From Isochrysis galbana (lineage: Eukaryota; Haptophyta; Isochrysidales; Isochrysidaceae): a stretch of DNA of 64,000 nt. Below are positions 53,612 through 64,000 of this stretch, piece after piece. Position 1 is the stretch's first letter, and the number at the start of each line of letters is the position of its first letter. A program made the position numbers and the translations under genes. The stretch spans positions 4,077,741 through 4,141,740 of the forward strand of contig CM030933.1 in the NCBI GenBank assembly GCA_018136815.1, read 5' to 3'. The notes under the pieces are model-generated. The model ran no database searches. It had not been told where the DNA came from and worked only from the letters and a program-made list of their open reading frames with translations.

Positions 53612-54682
53612 GGCGCTTGCTGCGTCGACGGCGGTGGTGGTTGCCCCGTGGGGGACAGGGGGGGGGGGGAAGAGGGGGGGCGAGGAGGAGGAGGGGAGGA
53701 GTGCGCTGGGGGGGGGAGGGGGGCCTGGGCAGCTTGGGGAAGGGGGGTGGAGGGGTTGGAGAGGCGGGGGGGGGGGGCGGATGCGCGCGGACTTGCAACC
53801 TTCGCGCCGGGGGGGGAGGGGGGGGGGGAGGGAGGAGGGGGGCGCAGGGCGCGCGCGGGGGGGGGGGAGAGGCGGGCGCGAGCGGGGGGGGGGGGCGGGG
53901 GCAGAGAGGAGGGGATGCTGGGGACCTCCCCCCCTCCCCTCCCTCCCCCCCCTTCCCCCCCGGTCAGTCAGTTAGGCGAGGAGGAGTTGAGGCTCAACTT
54001 CCGCCCCCCAAGGCAGGCAGACCAAGGCGTAACCACCCCCCCCACCCCCTCGAGGGAAGAGAAAAGAGCGGGGGGGAGGGGGGGGGGGGCCTTCTCTGAG
54101 AGAAGGAGAAACGGGCGGCGGTCGTTGGGGCACCCACCCACCTGCGGCGCCAACGGCGAGGGAGAGAGAGAGAGGGGGGGGGGGGGGGGGGAGCTGCTCA
54201 ACGGACACAGCGGCCTTCCTTCCCACGCGCGCGCGGGGGGGAGGGGGAAGGGCGTGCTATTCCCTCGCCCGCCGGGGGGGGGGGGAAGGAGAACTCGGGG
54301 GTCGCGCGCCGGGGGAGGGCGGCGGGGCGGCGGCGGGGGGGGGGGGGCGAACGAACCGCCGCCAAACGGATCCAAGGAGCGCGACCCGCTGTGTACTGAA
54401 CAGTACGGGCGCGCCGCTTCCCGCCCCCCCCCCCGCCGCCGCCGCTCCCCGCCGCCGCCGCCGCTTTCCGCCCCCCCCGCGCGCGCGTCCTCGCCGTCGC
54501 CCAAAGGCGGCGGCTCAGGCTTTTGCTGGGGCACGACCCCCCCCCCCGCGGAGAAGGGGGGGCGAGACACCTCGACGCCTTCCATCTTGTAGAAGGTAAG
54601 AAGAGTAATAGAACTGTTCTCCCTCCTCCCTCCCGGCCTCCCTTAGAAGGTAAAAGGGGAGGCGGCCCCCCTCGCGGCGGCG
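53612..54682. promoter_or_regulatory. Divergent promoter region with G-to-C skew switch
   Basis: Between head-to-head genes. The plus strand carries G-runs from 53650 to 54350, then C-runs from about 54420 to 54550. Each gene therefore sees C-runs upstream on its own coding strand, with the switch near 54380. Long open frames across it are homopolymer artefacts. Confidence 0.55.
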
Positions 54683-57109
54683 ATGGCGTCGGCGGCGGCG
54701 CCGCCGCGCTACGAGACAGTGCGTCTCGTCGCGACGGTGCCGGTGCGGAAGCACTTATGGGACGTAGGCCGGTTCTGGCCGACGTGGGAGGAGGCGAGTG
54801 ACAACTCGCTCCGCCAGCTCGGACAGCCGCGCAAGCCCAAGAAGGAGCTCGCACGAGCAGTGCTCGAGGGGCGCAGCGCGAGCCTCGGCCTGCCACCTGT
54901 CGACCTCCTCGCCGAGTACGTGCTGTTCAACGAGTACCTGCCCGAGAAGGGAGCGTTGCGACTCGATGAGCACATCCTCGACGACTCCTTCCGAGCACTC
55001 ACGCACGGGCTCCTCTACAGGGACGCGCCGAGCCTGCCATCGACCCATTCGGCCGCCGCCGAGAGGATCTTTGCGCATGCCGAGCGTAGGTTCTTCGTGC
55101 GTTCACGGCAGTTCGAGCCGTTGCTCGACCCGCTTGGGCTGATGCTACGGCTCGTAGTTGCCGGCGGCTCCGCGCCGCTCGTCAGCGCCGCAGCCGCGCG
55201 CGATGCGCACACAGGGCATGTCAACGGAAGGGTTAGCACTGCTGGCTCCGACCCAGCTGCCTTTGCGCTCTGCCTTGCGGTCGGCTATGACGCGATGGGT
55301 GGCAGCTATACGGTCTGGGTCCCAGCAACGCTGCGCTATGAGAGCCTCAGCGACGAGGCGGCGGCAGCAGCTCCCTCCCCGCTCGTCTCCCAACCCCGGC
55401 CCACGGGAACGTGGGTGTCGGTTGAGGCAACGATGGTGCGCATGCACGATGTCAGGGCCAATATGTTCCGATCCTACTTTAAGGGACAGCAGGTGCTGGC
55501 CCGTCGGTTGCTCGACGGGGCCGACGCGCACGCTCGTGTAATGGCGGCGGAAGGCGGCACGCTTTCGTCGCGGCTGATGCGGCTCCGATGGAGCACCACC
55601 TGGCATGAGGCCGAGGTCGTGGGCAGCGAGAAGACAGACCTCAAGGTGATGATGATTAGGTACCTGTCCGACGGGCCCGACGCGACCGCGGTACCCGTGG
55701 TCAAGTGCGACGTTACGCTCGCGCCTGTGATGGGCGAGCCAACGGAGGACGAGCTCAAGGCGCTGCGCAAAGCGCACAAACGACGCGCTGAGGCCAAGCT
55801 CGCTGGGAAGCCTGAGGTGCCCCTGCCGCCGCCGCCGGGCCTTGCTGCAATCGAGGCGGCCGTTGAGGCTGGCCGCGCGCGCGCGCGCGCCGCCGCGGCA
55901 AGTGGGGCGAGAGCGAGCGACGGCAGCAGTGCAAGTGGGGCAGCCCACGAAGAAGTTGGCATCATCAGGGCAGAGGGCGCCGTAGGTGCTGGAGTGGTGC
56001 TCAAGCCAGAAGCGCCTGGGATGGAAGCCAAGAGTGAGCCTGTGTCGGTCAAGGCAGAGGGCATCGGAGTCGCCGTTCGGCATGGGCCGCCAACCGAAGC
56101 GGCTCTGGCCCAGTTGGCGGCTTCTCGAGGCGTGACCGACATGAGGGCCGAGCGAGCGGCCAAGACGGAAGAAGCAGTGGCGGCCGCGGTGGGAGCGGCA
56201 CGGGAGGCGGAGGCGGAGGCCAAGGGGAAGGAGCAAGTGGCAGAAGCGGAACTTGCACGGATGCAAACGGAGGCGGAGGCCTCTCGCGCACGCGCGATAG
56301 CAGAGGCGGAGGCCTCTCGCGCACGCGCGATAGCAGAGGCGGAGGCTGAGGCTGAGGCAGCGGAGGCTGACCTGCGCGAATGGGAGGCGGAAAGGGCCGC
56401 TAAGGCCCTAGCAAAGAAGGCCGCCGATGCGCTGGCGTCAGGGGGCAGTCAGGAAATAGAGGGGAGGGCACCGGCTGGCAAGGCAGAGAATCCCAACCAA
56501 GCAGCAGGCGCGGCAACGGTATCCGAGGTGGCCGCGGCCTCTAGGACGGTTGACGAATCGTCCGAATCTGTCGGAAGGTCGATGGAGGTGGCAGAAGCGA
56601 AGAAGGTGGTAGCGGCTGCGACGATAGAGGCAGCGGCGGCGACCAAGGCCGCGATGATGGCGGCAGCGAAGGCGAAGCAGGACGAGGAGGTTGAGGGGCC
56701 GCCGCCGATCCTTGCGCCCCCATCGCCACAGAGGGAGGAAATCGAGGCGAAGCTGCGCTTGTGGAGGGTCCTTGTGGGCCTGCCTCCTGCACCGATGTCT
56801 ATTGGACCCCAAGCAGGCGCAGACGGCGGTTGTCACGACGTTGTGGGGGTGTCGGGAGCCAGTAGGGACGCTTTGGAAGCGCGGCCCACAGCCCAGGCAG
56901 GGAGTGCAGCTGTATTGTTCCCTTACTGCGCGAGGGGAGACCAGGATATGCATACAGAAGAGACGTTGGAGGGTCCGTCCACCGAACTGGCCGGTGTCAA
57001 TGGGGCGAAGATTACTGCGCCGCTCTCTCTTAGGGACACGGAGGCCCTCCCAGTCCGGTTCAGCTTGAAACGGCGCAAGCTGGCCACGCCGAAACTTGCC
57101 GCTTCGTGA
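54683..57109 (+). CDS. Unknown 808-residue protein with Ala/Glu coiled coil
   Basis: Intronless, standard ATG just after the C-rich leader. Residues 1-340 are non-repetitive and look globular (RLVATVPVRKHLWDVGRFWP, VDLLAEYVLFNEYLPEKGAL, FRALTHGLLYRDAP, LCLAVGYDAMGGSYTVWVPA). The part around residues 300-335 (LMRLRWSTTWHEAEVVGSEK) faintly resembles a Tudor/Agenet strand pattern, not enough to call. Residues ~350-670 are an Ala/Glu/Arg coiled coil, including a direct duplication near 56271-56336 (EASRARAIAEA twice). The tail is disordered and ends in basic LKRRKLATPKL, a possible nuclear signal. Function unknown. Confidence 0.75.
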   Translation: MASAAAPPRYETVRLVATVPVRKHLWDVGRFWPTWEEASDNSLRQLGQPRKPKKELARAVLEGRSASLGLPPVDLLAEYVLFNEYLPEKGALRLDEHILDDSFRALTHGLLYRDAPSLPSTHSAAAERIFAHAERRFFVRSRQFEPLLDPLGLMLRLVVAGGSAPLVSAAAARDAHTGHVNGRVSTAGSDPAAFALCLAVGYDAMGGSYTVWVPATLRYESLSDEAAAAAPSPLVSQPRPTGTWVSVEATMVRMHDVRANMFRSYFKGQQVLARRLLDGADAHARVMAAEGGTLSSRLMRLRWSTTWHEAEVVGSEKTDLKVMMIRYLSDGPDATAVPVVKCDVTLAPVMGEPTEDELKALRKAHKRRAEAKLAGKPEVPLPPPPGLAAIEAAVEAGRARARAAAASGARASDGSSASGAAHEEVGIIRAEGAVGAGVVLKPEAPGMEAKSEPVSVKAEGIGVAVRHGPPTEAALAQLAASRGVTDMRAERAAKTEEAVAAAVGAAREAEAEAKGKEQVAEAELARMQTEAEASRARAIAEAEASRARAIAEAEAEAEAAEADLREWEAERAAKALAKKAADALASGGSQEIEGRAPAGKAENPNQAAGAATVSEVAAASRTVDESSESVGRSMEVAEAKKVVAAATIEAAAATKAAMMAAAKAKQDEEVEGPPPILAPPSPQREEIEAKLRLWRVLVGLPPAPMSIGPQAGADGGCHDVVGVSGASRDALEARPTAQAGSAAVLFPYCARGDQDMHTEETLEGPSTELAGVNGAKITAPLSLRDTEALPVRFSLKRRKLATPKLAAS

Positions 57110-57419
57110 CACATACACATGCTCCATGCAGTGTCGATTTCATGCGTGACGTGGTAGTAGAGGATAGCCTGTCGTAGCGATATTGGTATGGCATACGCGG
57201 TGTGTGGTTGGGGCAAAGGAGTGGCTGTGTGTGGTTGTAGCTGTGCGGATGGTGACAGTGAATGTGATGTTGAGACCAAGGGGGAGGCAGAGGGAGCCAT
57301 GGGGGGCACCGGAGCGTACCGAGGGCGAAAAAATTCTTGGAATATGCCTACTATAGATCAAACGCCGCTATTTTAACTTCTAAGGGTGTAATCAAACGCT
57401 ATTTTAACTTCTAAGGGTG

Positions 57420-58371
57420 TGAAAATGAAAAAGCCAGGATTGAGGAAATGCACCAAAGTAAAGCGGTAGAAACCCCGGAAAACGGAAAACACCCATCTAG
57501 CACATATTCGATGCCCTTCGGGCCCCAGGCCCCCCCCGGGAGCAGTACCTCGCCGGATCCCCACAACTCCATGCGAACATACAAGGCGATAACCAACATC
57601 CTAGGCGAACTGAATAAAATTGCACGGTTCACACCAGGATTAGAAAGGAGCAGGGAAGAAACCATTGTAGACAACCTATTCATCTACCCAAAAGGAGACG
57701 CCCCGAAAGCGATATACGTACTGTACCTATTAGCGTGGAGATATATACTCACAGACTTCTATAGGATACATTACGACGGCATCAAATTCTCGGAAGAATC
57801 CATACTAATAAGAATAATAGAGAGATACACCATACTAAGTAAAGCACTCCTCTTCGCACAAGAAACCGACTCGGCGAGAACCGCCCAAGCGGGCATGGGA
57901 AGACAGCCTAAAAAAAGGATAGACATGAACGACTTGAGACCCGTTTTCAACAGGAACGACAAAGGCGGTCTTAAGCCCAGCGCGGAGCTAGTGGAACTAG
58001 CCTCCAAGCTGGGGATCGCACACGCTGTCGAGGGGACCACGGAACAAGGGAACAAAGGAAATTGAAACATCGATACACCTACCAAAGTCGCTGATAGAGA
58101 CAATGGAACCTGGATATAAACCAAACAAACAAAAAGCGACCAGACGGACACACTCGACAACAAAGACAATTCCAGAAGGCCTGCCCGGACCCCACACTCT
58201 AAACCAGGCCTCAGGTAGCGCACCGAGGCCGGACCCCGGAAACCGAAGAAAAAGGAAAGAAGGGGGGCAGGGGAAGAGGTGGAGGGAGGGATGATAAGGG
58301 CGGTGTAGATAGCGAAGGGAAGTCCCATAAATAGTAGGTGTGTAGCCCTGAATCTTCAGAAGTTTTTTTTT
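57420..58371 (+). mobile_element. 5'-truncated LINE (LINE-3 copy), oligo-T end
   Basis: Contains a polymerase tail (57535-58065) and a 3' UTR matching 15556-15736. It ends GAATCTTCAGAAG then nine T at 58363-58371. The 5' boundary is uncertain: just before it, CTATTTTAACTTCTAAGGGT is tandemly duplicated (57369-57419). No TSD was found. Confidence 0.75.
57535..58065 (+). pseudogene. LINE ORF2 C-terminal fragment
   Basis: Homologous to the end of the 40229-41180 copy: NSMRTYKAI, DNLFIYPKGDAPKAIYVLYL, LAWRYILTDFYRIHYDG, ERYTILSKALL, LRPVFNRNDKGGLKPSAELV. The NSMRTYKA motif sits at the start here but near the end in the other copy, suggesting a rearrangement. The zinc finger is missing. Confidence 0.7.
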
Positions 58372-59212
58372 CTACAGCGGTTCTTTATCTGCTTCTGGGG
58401 GCAATCAGGTTTAATTTACGACCTCTTCGTATCTCCCCCTTAGGCACATCGCACTCCTTTCGTCTTATTTGGTAGGTCTCTTGGAATCTTGTGCGGCAGG
58501 ATTGCCCCTCGTTTCCGTTATGGTGCGATTCCCCTTCCAGACGGGATCGCCGACAGATCGCCTTCTGATCGTCGTCCGTCGTCGTCTGGCCGGAGTGTTT
58601 GGGTTTGATTTTAGTCGAGTTATGTGAGAAAGTCGTGGGGCGAGAGTCGGAGTGTTTTCCTGGGTGTCGTTGTCCGTCGTCCTGTCGTCAGTCGTCATCC
58701 GTCGTCGCTCTCGCTCTCGTCGCTCTCGCTCTCGTAACACTCGTACCCAACAAACTCGCCTCGCCTCGCCAGCCCCTGCCATCACAGCCCTCCTCTCACT
58801 CGCCCTCGCCTCTCGCCGCTCGTTCCATGTCGTTCTCGCCGCCGTCCTCGCCCTCGCTCAAGCCCGCCTGCCCGCCTTCCTCTGCTGACGGGCTTCAGCC
58901 CGTCATCGTCTCCGAAGCCGTCTCCTCAGCCGCGCCTGCCGCCGGCTTGCCACCTTCCTCATTGCCCTCAGGCCCTAAGGGCCATCCCAATTCGTCAAGG
59001 TGCGCTGAGGGTTGTCGTGTTAGTACCATGGCTAATGACTAATGAGAGTAGTGGTAGTGGTACTAATGCTCAGTTATATTATTATTATAGAGACCCAAAG
59101 CCACGTGCGAGGCGTGAATATTAAAAGGATTTTTATGCGAGGAGGCAAGAGACTCCGCCCCTCTGCCAAGGGGGGGGGGGGGGGGGCGCTGCGATCTTAT
59201 TTAGGTTGTTCA
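58372..59212. other. Pyrimidine-rich spacer, leader-like, no supported gene
   Basis: Contains CTCTCGTCGCTCTCGCTCTC-type runs similar to 5900 and 22950, and a G-run at 59169-59186. Frames here lack domains. Confidence 0.4.
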
Positions 59213-59346
59213 AGGATTACCAACCTACTTTTATAAGTGGGGGTCAATAGTGCCCTCGCGCCCCCTCACTCCATTGCAGACACCCCCCTGCGTGGGCCTG
59301 CACAATCAAACTCAGCCCCTGCCTTTTGGCAGGGGCTGAGCACTTA
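59213..59346 (-). repeat. Repeat family B, copy B2
   Basis: On the minus strand: CAGCCCCTGCC-AAAA-GGCAGGGGCTG hairpin, ATTGTGCAGGCCCAC, GGTGTCTGCAATGGAG, GGGGGCGCGAGGGC, then CACTTATAAAAGTAGGTTG. Same order as B1. Confidence 0.78.
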
Positions 59347-59538
59347 TCAACCTGACCCAGAGCCCCCTAGGAGTAACAATCAATGCTAACGGCATGCAAG
59401 CTAAGAAAAAGATTTGCGCAAAACCCAAAACGATCCTCATGATGAGTAGAAGAATTCTTTTGGCAGCAGCAATGCAGGAACAGACGCGGTGGCAAACGTT
59501 GAAGCTCACCCGCAATGGCTCCGCGGGGTGGCTCGCAT

Positions 59539-62266
59539 TCAGAGTCCATCCTTCACCGTGCGCAGCATGTGTCGCGGCAATGAGACAGACCGACCACCGG
59601 GCAAGCCGGGGTGCGTGAGGCCGTTCGATTTCCCCGATGATGAGAAGATGCCACTTATCGCATCTAAAATCACTGTGTCCTCGCGCTGCCTTTCTTCAAG
59701 CCCCCTTAGCGCGTCGGCACGCGCCTTGACTTCATGGCTCGCACCGCGTGGAGACGAGAAGAACGCGGAATTGATTTCCGATGGTGCCTGACGACGTGCC
59801 GAGTACGAAGGAGAGACGCGCCCACCGCCCCCGAGCTTGCCCCGGCTGCTTGGAAGCCCCCCCCAATTGCCGTTGCTGTTGCCGCCCATGATGTCAACGG
59901 CCGGTTCAGCGGCGCGGGGGCTGTGTGTCGGGGTGACCATCGCCAAGAGTCTACGATGGGACCCTGTAACACCAACTGACGAAGCGCGTGTACTCATTTC
60001 GGCTGGATCTCTGCTAATTTGGACAGGCGTGGGCAAGGCGTCGGATGGCAGCGCTCTCGCGGTCTTACCACTGAGGGGAGTAGACCACCGGACGGGTGGC
60101 TCGATGGGCGCAGTAAGAGCCCGGGGAGACCGTTCCGCTTGTGGCAGCACACGTGGGGTTGATTGGGCGCTTCTCTGTGCAGAAAGAGCAAGATCGCCGA
60201 GGACGCCGCCTCGTTGCTTAGATGGCGTACCACGTCTTTGAATTGAACCCATTGCATCCTCAACGGTGAATATGCTCTCAGAGATGCAAGCAGAATCACC
60301 AGCGCGGGAGGATGAACGGCCTAGGTGATAACTCTTGGAGCATAAATGATGATCGCTAGGTTGAGCCCTACCCCTGGTTCGCCCCTCCCTTCCACTTTCG
60401 TCGGCGCATGTGCAATGGGCGCTCGAGCCGCGTGAACCATCTTCGCTTGGATGCCGATCTAATACCGTATCGGCACAGCAGTGACTCACCACACCCGACC
60501 TTTGAGCGTCCGCTACGGAACCTTGTGGGGCTGAACCGGCGCTCCCGCCAACCGGACCCGGCCCGGTACCGTCGACCGGGGCAGGGCCACTAATTACGTT
60601 TGGTCCTGAGGATGTCGCTGACCTATTAGTTCTACTAGACGCTGGAGGATCATGTCCAGCAGCATGAGCACAGGCGCTCTTGGAGGACGTCAAGGGCTTG
60701 CTGCCACTCGCTGACAAAGGGCGTTGACTGTTTAAGTGTTGGTCCTTGCCATCCGAAGGGGTGCATGCGGGCGTCGCACGCTGTGCCTCCTGTGGGCACC
60801 CTGCTGTGCTTGCTGGCAGGCGTGCACATTGTCCAGGCCGTGTATCGCCGTTCAACGGCTTTTCGCCGGCTTCCAAGCTTCGAGTGGCTGGAGCCTTGTC
60901 GGCAGTCAGACCACTGCCTCGCGAACATGATTGCAACTCGTATTGCTGGACCACAATATGCAATTCGGGTGGTAGCGACACTGTCGACAGAATATCAGAA
61001 CTCATGCGACGAGCTGGCACATCCGGTGATGGGGCACCGTCGTCTCTAGTTGATTGACCGCACTGGCCATTAAAATCGGCAGGACCTGCGCCTCCCATCC
61101 TGTTCGGCGCATTAAAACCCGTCCCATTAGTGTCGGCGCCCAAATCACCGCCGTTTGGCACATCATGCTCAGTAGCCGACTGTGAAAGCTCCTTATGCCC
61201 CGAGGCTCGGCCGGTCAGCTGCTGCAGCACGAGCCGCGCATCTGCGAGATTGTGCGCTGTGATTGCTTCTCGGACTGAAAGCTCCCCATGCAGTCTCCGC
61301 ATCTAATGTAAGAGAAAGAAAGTGTGGAAACACATCAGGAGACCAAGCAATGGAATGCGAGACACAAACGGGGTGAACGGTCAACGCGTGACGCCTGCCA
61401 ACGGATATGAGCGGCGAGTGCACTGTATCAGGCACGAGGACTTTACCTCGACCAGCTGATTGAAAAGCGACTCCTTGTCCTCAACAAGCTCCTTGATTTG
61501 GTGTTGCATCGCCTGCAAAGATTGTTGACTTGCATCCACCATGCCTTGTAGTCGCAACTTGTTCAACCGAAGCTCCTCGAGCTCCTCCTGTACGAGGGAG
61601 GACGGGAAGGCCTGTGAGCGCATCGCACTCGCTGATTGTGCGTCGTCAATTGTGCGTCATTGGAGCCCATCACACCACCCCGCCGGAGGATAGAGCAAGA
61701 CTGGCACAAGGCCGTCAGTGTGAACTACAACATACCAAAACCGCATAGGCTCAGCGCACTGCGCTGACCTGCATCGCCATCTCCCTAAGTTTTCTTGCAG
61801 CGGCCTCATCCTCATCGGGCATGATCGGCTTGTCTGCTCGAGCTGCCGCTGCCACCTTAGCCTCAGCCTCACATTGAATTCCGAGTGCCATTCTGTGCGC
61901 TTGCTCCAACGCCTCCATCTTTCTGGTGATGACCTCAACCGCTGCAGCCTTCTGCCCTTCGGCTGACACGAGCGCGTCTCGTAGGCGCGTCTCGTACGCC
62001 GCCCGCACCGTCTCGAGCTTCGAGAGGTACTCCTGTTGTATGAACCTCAACTTGACGCGCTGCTTCTCTATGACAGCCTCCGCGGCCTCTGCGAGGCCGG
62101 CTGCACAGCGGCGAACCGTCTCCTCAAGGAGGGTGCGTGTGGCGGACGGGATGGTCGGCGCAAGTCCAGCCGTGCCAAGCGCATGCTCCACTAACCCGAG
62201 CATCTCGATCTCGAGTCTCCTCACCTCGAACGAGAAGGCGTCCTCTCGAAGCAGCCCACCCGACAT
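59539..62266 (-). CDS. Coiled-coil protein of unknown function
   Basis: Three exons on the minus strand: 62266-61769, 61587-61447, 61302-59539 (all phase 0; introns 181 and 144 bp), 800 residues. Residues ~40-210 are helical/coiled coil (EKQRVKLRFIQQEYLSKLET, RRLEIEMLGLVEHALG, ELEELRLNKLRLQGMVDASQ, IKELVEDKESLFNQLVEV). The rest is disordered, Ser/Pro/Gly-rich, with a closing helix (KARADALRGLEERQREDTVI). An alternative acceptor at about 61611 would add eight residues before exon 2's EELEEL; I chose the one after the better pyrimidine tract. The pattern suits a cytoskeletal, centrosomal or ciliary coiled-coil protein, but no family is recognised. Confidence 0.72.
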
Positions 62267-63367
62267 CGCCTCCCAGCCACCTACCTTGCCCTATCGAAAC
62301 TCGGTGGCGTGCTCCGGCCGTGCACCGGAGCAGTACTATTAGACTGCGCTCAGGCAGCCTTCCTCCCTCGCTACCACGCCCCGCTTCTCCCTATCCCTCT
62401 CTTCCTCCCTCCCTCTCTCTGTCTGTCTGTCTGTCCGTCTATCTCTCTCCCTCCCTCTCTCTCTTCGCGGCCCCGCCGCGCCTTCTCTCTCTCTCTTCGC
62501 CGTTGCTCCTCTCTGTCAAAAGTGTCGGTTATGCAGTAGAGGCATGAGCTTTATGGGTGTGCCCCATTTCTATTGGGAAGACAAAAATCTAACTCTGAGA
62601 CCTCCTACTAGTAGTGTTGCTCCAACTAGGTGGAAGTTGGCCCTTGTGATTCCCATAGCCGACCAATGCTTAATTTTTGAAATGGTTGAACTGCTGACTT
62701 ACATACAATGACATTTAATATGCTTGCGCGTACAACACGACGAGCCTCATGGATGTGCCCCGACATCGGTGGGGGGCGCTCTGGCACTCACACCACTCTC
62801 AGACACCTCTGGCCTCTGGGCGCCCAGAAGAGGCACTCCTTCGACGCACAACACACTCCCTTTTCTTGCACAGCCCTCTCTTCAGATTTCCACAAGCACA
62901 CAGCATGAAACCCTCCCATGGACATGGCACCAACTGACACTCGCACTCATCACTGCAAACGGCAAATGGTGATCGGCGGCTAAGGCGCTAAGGCTAGGGT
63001 CTCTTGTTGCGCTGCATCCGCGGCGCGCTCTATCCGCGCGGCCTTCCTTTCTTGCGCCTCCTCGCTCGTGGCAACAACTTGCATTCGCCTCTTTGCTTTC
63101 TCCGCTTGCATATGCATATCTCTCAGAGTCCACGACCCTGAGAGTTCGAACAGCCGGACTTTTTACCATGCGCTGGCGCTGGCACAGGCACAGGCTCATC
63201 GTCTTCCGTGCCCCCCCCATCACCATCACCTCCCGCATCTTCTGAGCACACATGGCTGCTGACGCTGCTCGGTGCGCCCGATAAAATGCCTCAGCAAGGA
63301 TCATACGGCGCCTCCGCTTTTTTATTCTCCATCTTCTTTCTGTGCATATGCCTCTAGCTCCCATGCG
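62267..63367. other. Intergenic, no supported gene
   Basis: Near the coiled-coil gene it is TC-rich with (TCTG)n at 62420-62438. Further on, short frames only; 62990-63300 has a longer minus-strand frame without recognisable features. Confidence 0.45.
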
Positions 63368-63836
63368 ACAACTAAGTTTATACTTGGTTGACCCATGGGG
63401 GGGCACGAGCCCCCCCCTCTCTCCACTCCTCCCCTGCCATGGGGGAGGAACCACCCATCCTCCTGGCACGCCTGATGGCTTGCCAGGAGGCCACTGCCCT
63501 GCTGACCCACTCCCTTCCCCACAGGCTCGCCTGATTCGCTCGTCCTGGCCCCTCGTGACCAGCCCATTGCTCCAACCCCCCCTCCCCCCCTAGTCGACAG
63601 GCAGACAGGTGCAGCGTGGGGGCCCCTGAGGCTCGGGAGCGCCAGCGAGGGAGAGGCAGGGGAGGCCAGGGCCCAGCCCCAGCCTCCTCTGCCCCCTGAG
63701 CTGGCCTCCAGGAGCCTCCAGGGGTCGCCAGAGGGCAGCTGGAGGCCTGCCGCAGGCGCGCCATCGCGCGTGCCGCAGGAGAGGGGAGAGAGGGCGCGGA
63801 GAAGGGGGTGGGTGGAGCGAGAGCTCCGCTCACCGA
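63368..63836 (-). repeat. Repeat family A, complete copy A5
   Basis: The uninterrupted reference for the family. On the minus strand it runs GGCAGGCCTCCAGCTGCCCT, CACGCTGCACCTGTCTGCCT, GGAGCAATGGGCTGG (the empty site of the 911-bp transposon), TGGTTCCTCCCCCATGGCAG and the terminal AAGTATAAACTTAGTTG hairpin. It is directly joined to repeat C2. Confidence 0.88.
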
Positions 63837-64000
63837 AAAATTGGTAAGTCCCGCTCCTGTTTACAGGATAAGTCGGGACTGAAGCCGCCGCCTACTCGGA
63901 GACACAGGAGGAAGGGGGGGAAAGATCACCGGGGGGTGGCGCGGGCCACCGGACCATATCTAAGCCCTTCACCCCTATCCCCCTAGTAGTGCACGGGGGG
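63837..64000 (+). repeat. Repeat C2, continues beyond the window
   Basis: Reverse complement of 13382-13560. Joined to A5, giving the A-C unit that in the 13266-15007 region is interrupted by element D. Cut by the window end. Confidence 0.8.

Noticed and set aside
53216-54592. Long Gly/Arg-rich and Pro-rich open frames on both strands between the divergent genes
   Set aside because: They are translations of poly-G/poly-C tracts; equally long frames exist in several phases and overlap the G-alpha first exon.
62882-63833. Overlapping minus-strand frames at the right end of the window
   Set aside because: They run through repeat A5; similar peptide strings in A2 and A5 follow from repeat identity and the frame is not kept in A1.

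Overview
The window is nuclear DNA from a GC-rich, flagellated single-celled eukaryote. Its genes carry short introns (14 modelled, 85-257 bp, all GT-AG, 11 of 14 donors GTG), use the standard stop codons, and are separated by transposon-rich spacers with long poly-G/poly-C tracts. A CFAP47-type ciliary protein implies a motile flagellum, and a heterotrimeric G-protein alpha subunit makes a core chlorophyte less likely. I cannot fix the lineage from sequence alone; an algal or other protist source (haptophyte-like, for example) is a guess.

Host genes, left to right: an RCC1-repeat protein (104-2254, +); an ankyrin/PH-domain protein (6516-7814, +); a Cys-containing protein of unknown function with an acidic tail (11167-12447, +); a ubiquitin-specific protease (19363-15929, -) divergent from a seven-exon CS/p23-domain protein (19546-22105, +); a four-exon, about 3,000-residue CFAP47 homologue (36348-26776, -); a two-exon membrane fatty-acid desaturase-like enzyme (43599-41979, -); a small putative membrane protein (48255-48743, +); a three-exon G-alpha subunit with almost no N-terminal helix (53611-52129, -) divergent from an 808-residue Ala/Glu-rich protein (54683-57109, +); and a three-exon coiled-coil protein (62266-59539, -). 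Several of these genes have long C-tracts on their own coding strand just upstream of the start.

The spacers are the most unusual part. They hold (1) three copies of a non-LTR retrotransposon family that all end in nine T residues on the sense strand, two with perfect 17-bp target-site duplications (TSDs); (2) three non-autonomous DNA transposons whose inverted ends and TSDs can be read exactly, two of them inside other repeats whose uninterrupted copies occur elsewhere in the window; (3) an unrecognised element family ('D') present three times, twice as 768-bp inverted arms, encoding a protein with two 57-residue repeats; (4) short repeat families A and B that share a two-hairpin end module; (5) a Ty3-like RNase H fragment beside two opposed Ser-Pro-repeat minisatellite arms. 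No rRNA, tRNA or CRISPR was found. Functionally the recognisable host genes belong to cilium assembly, ubiquitin and chaperone turnover, signalling and lipid desaturation; nothing suggests an operon or a pathway cluster.
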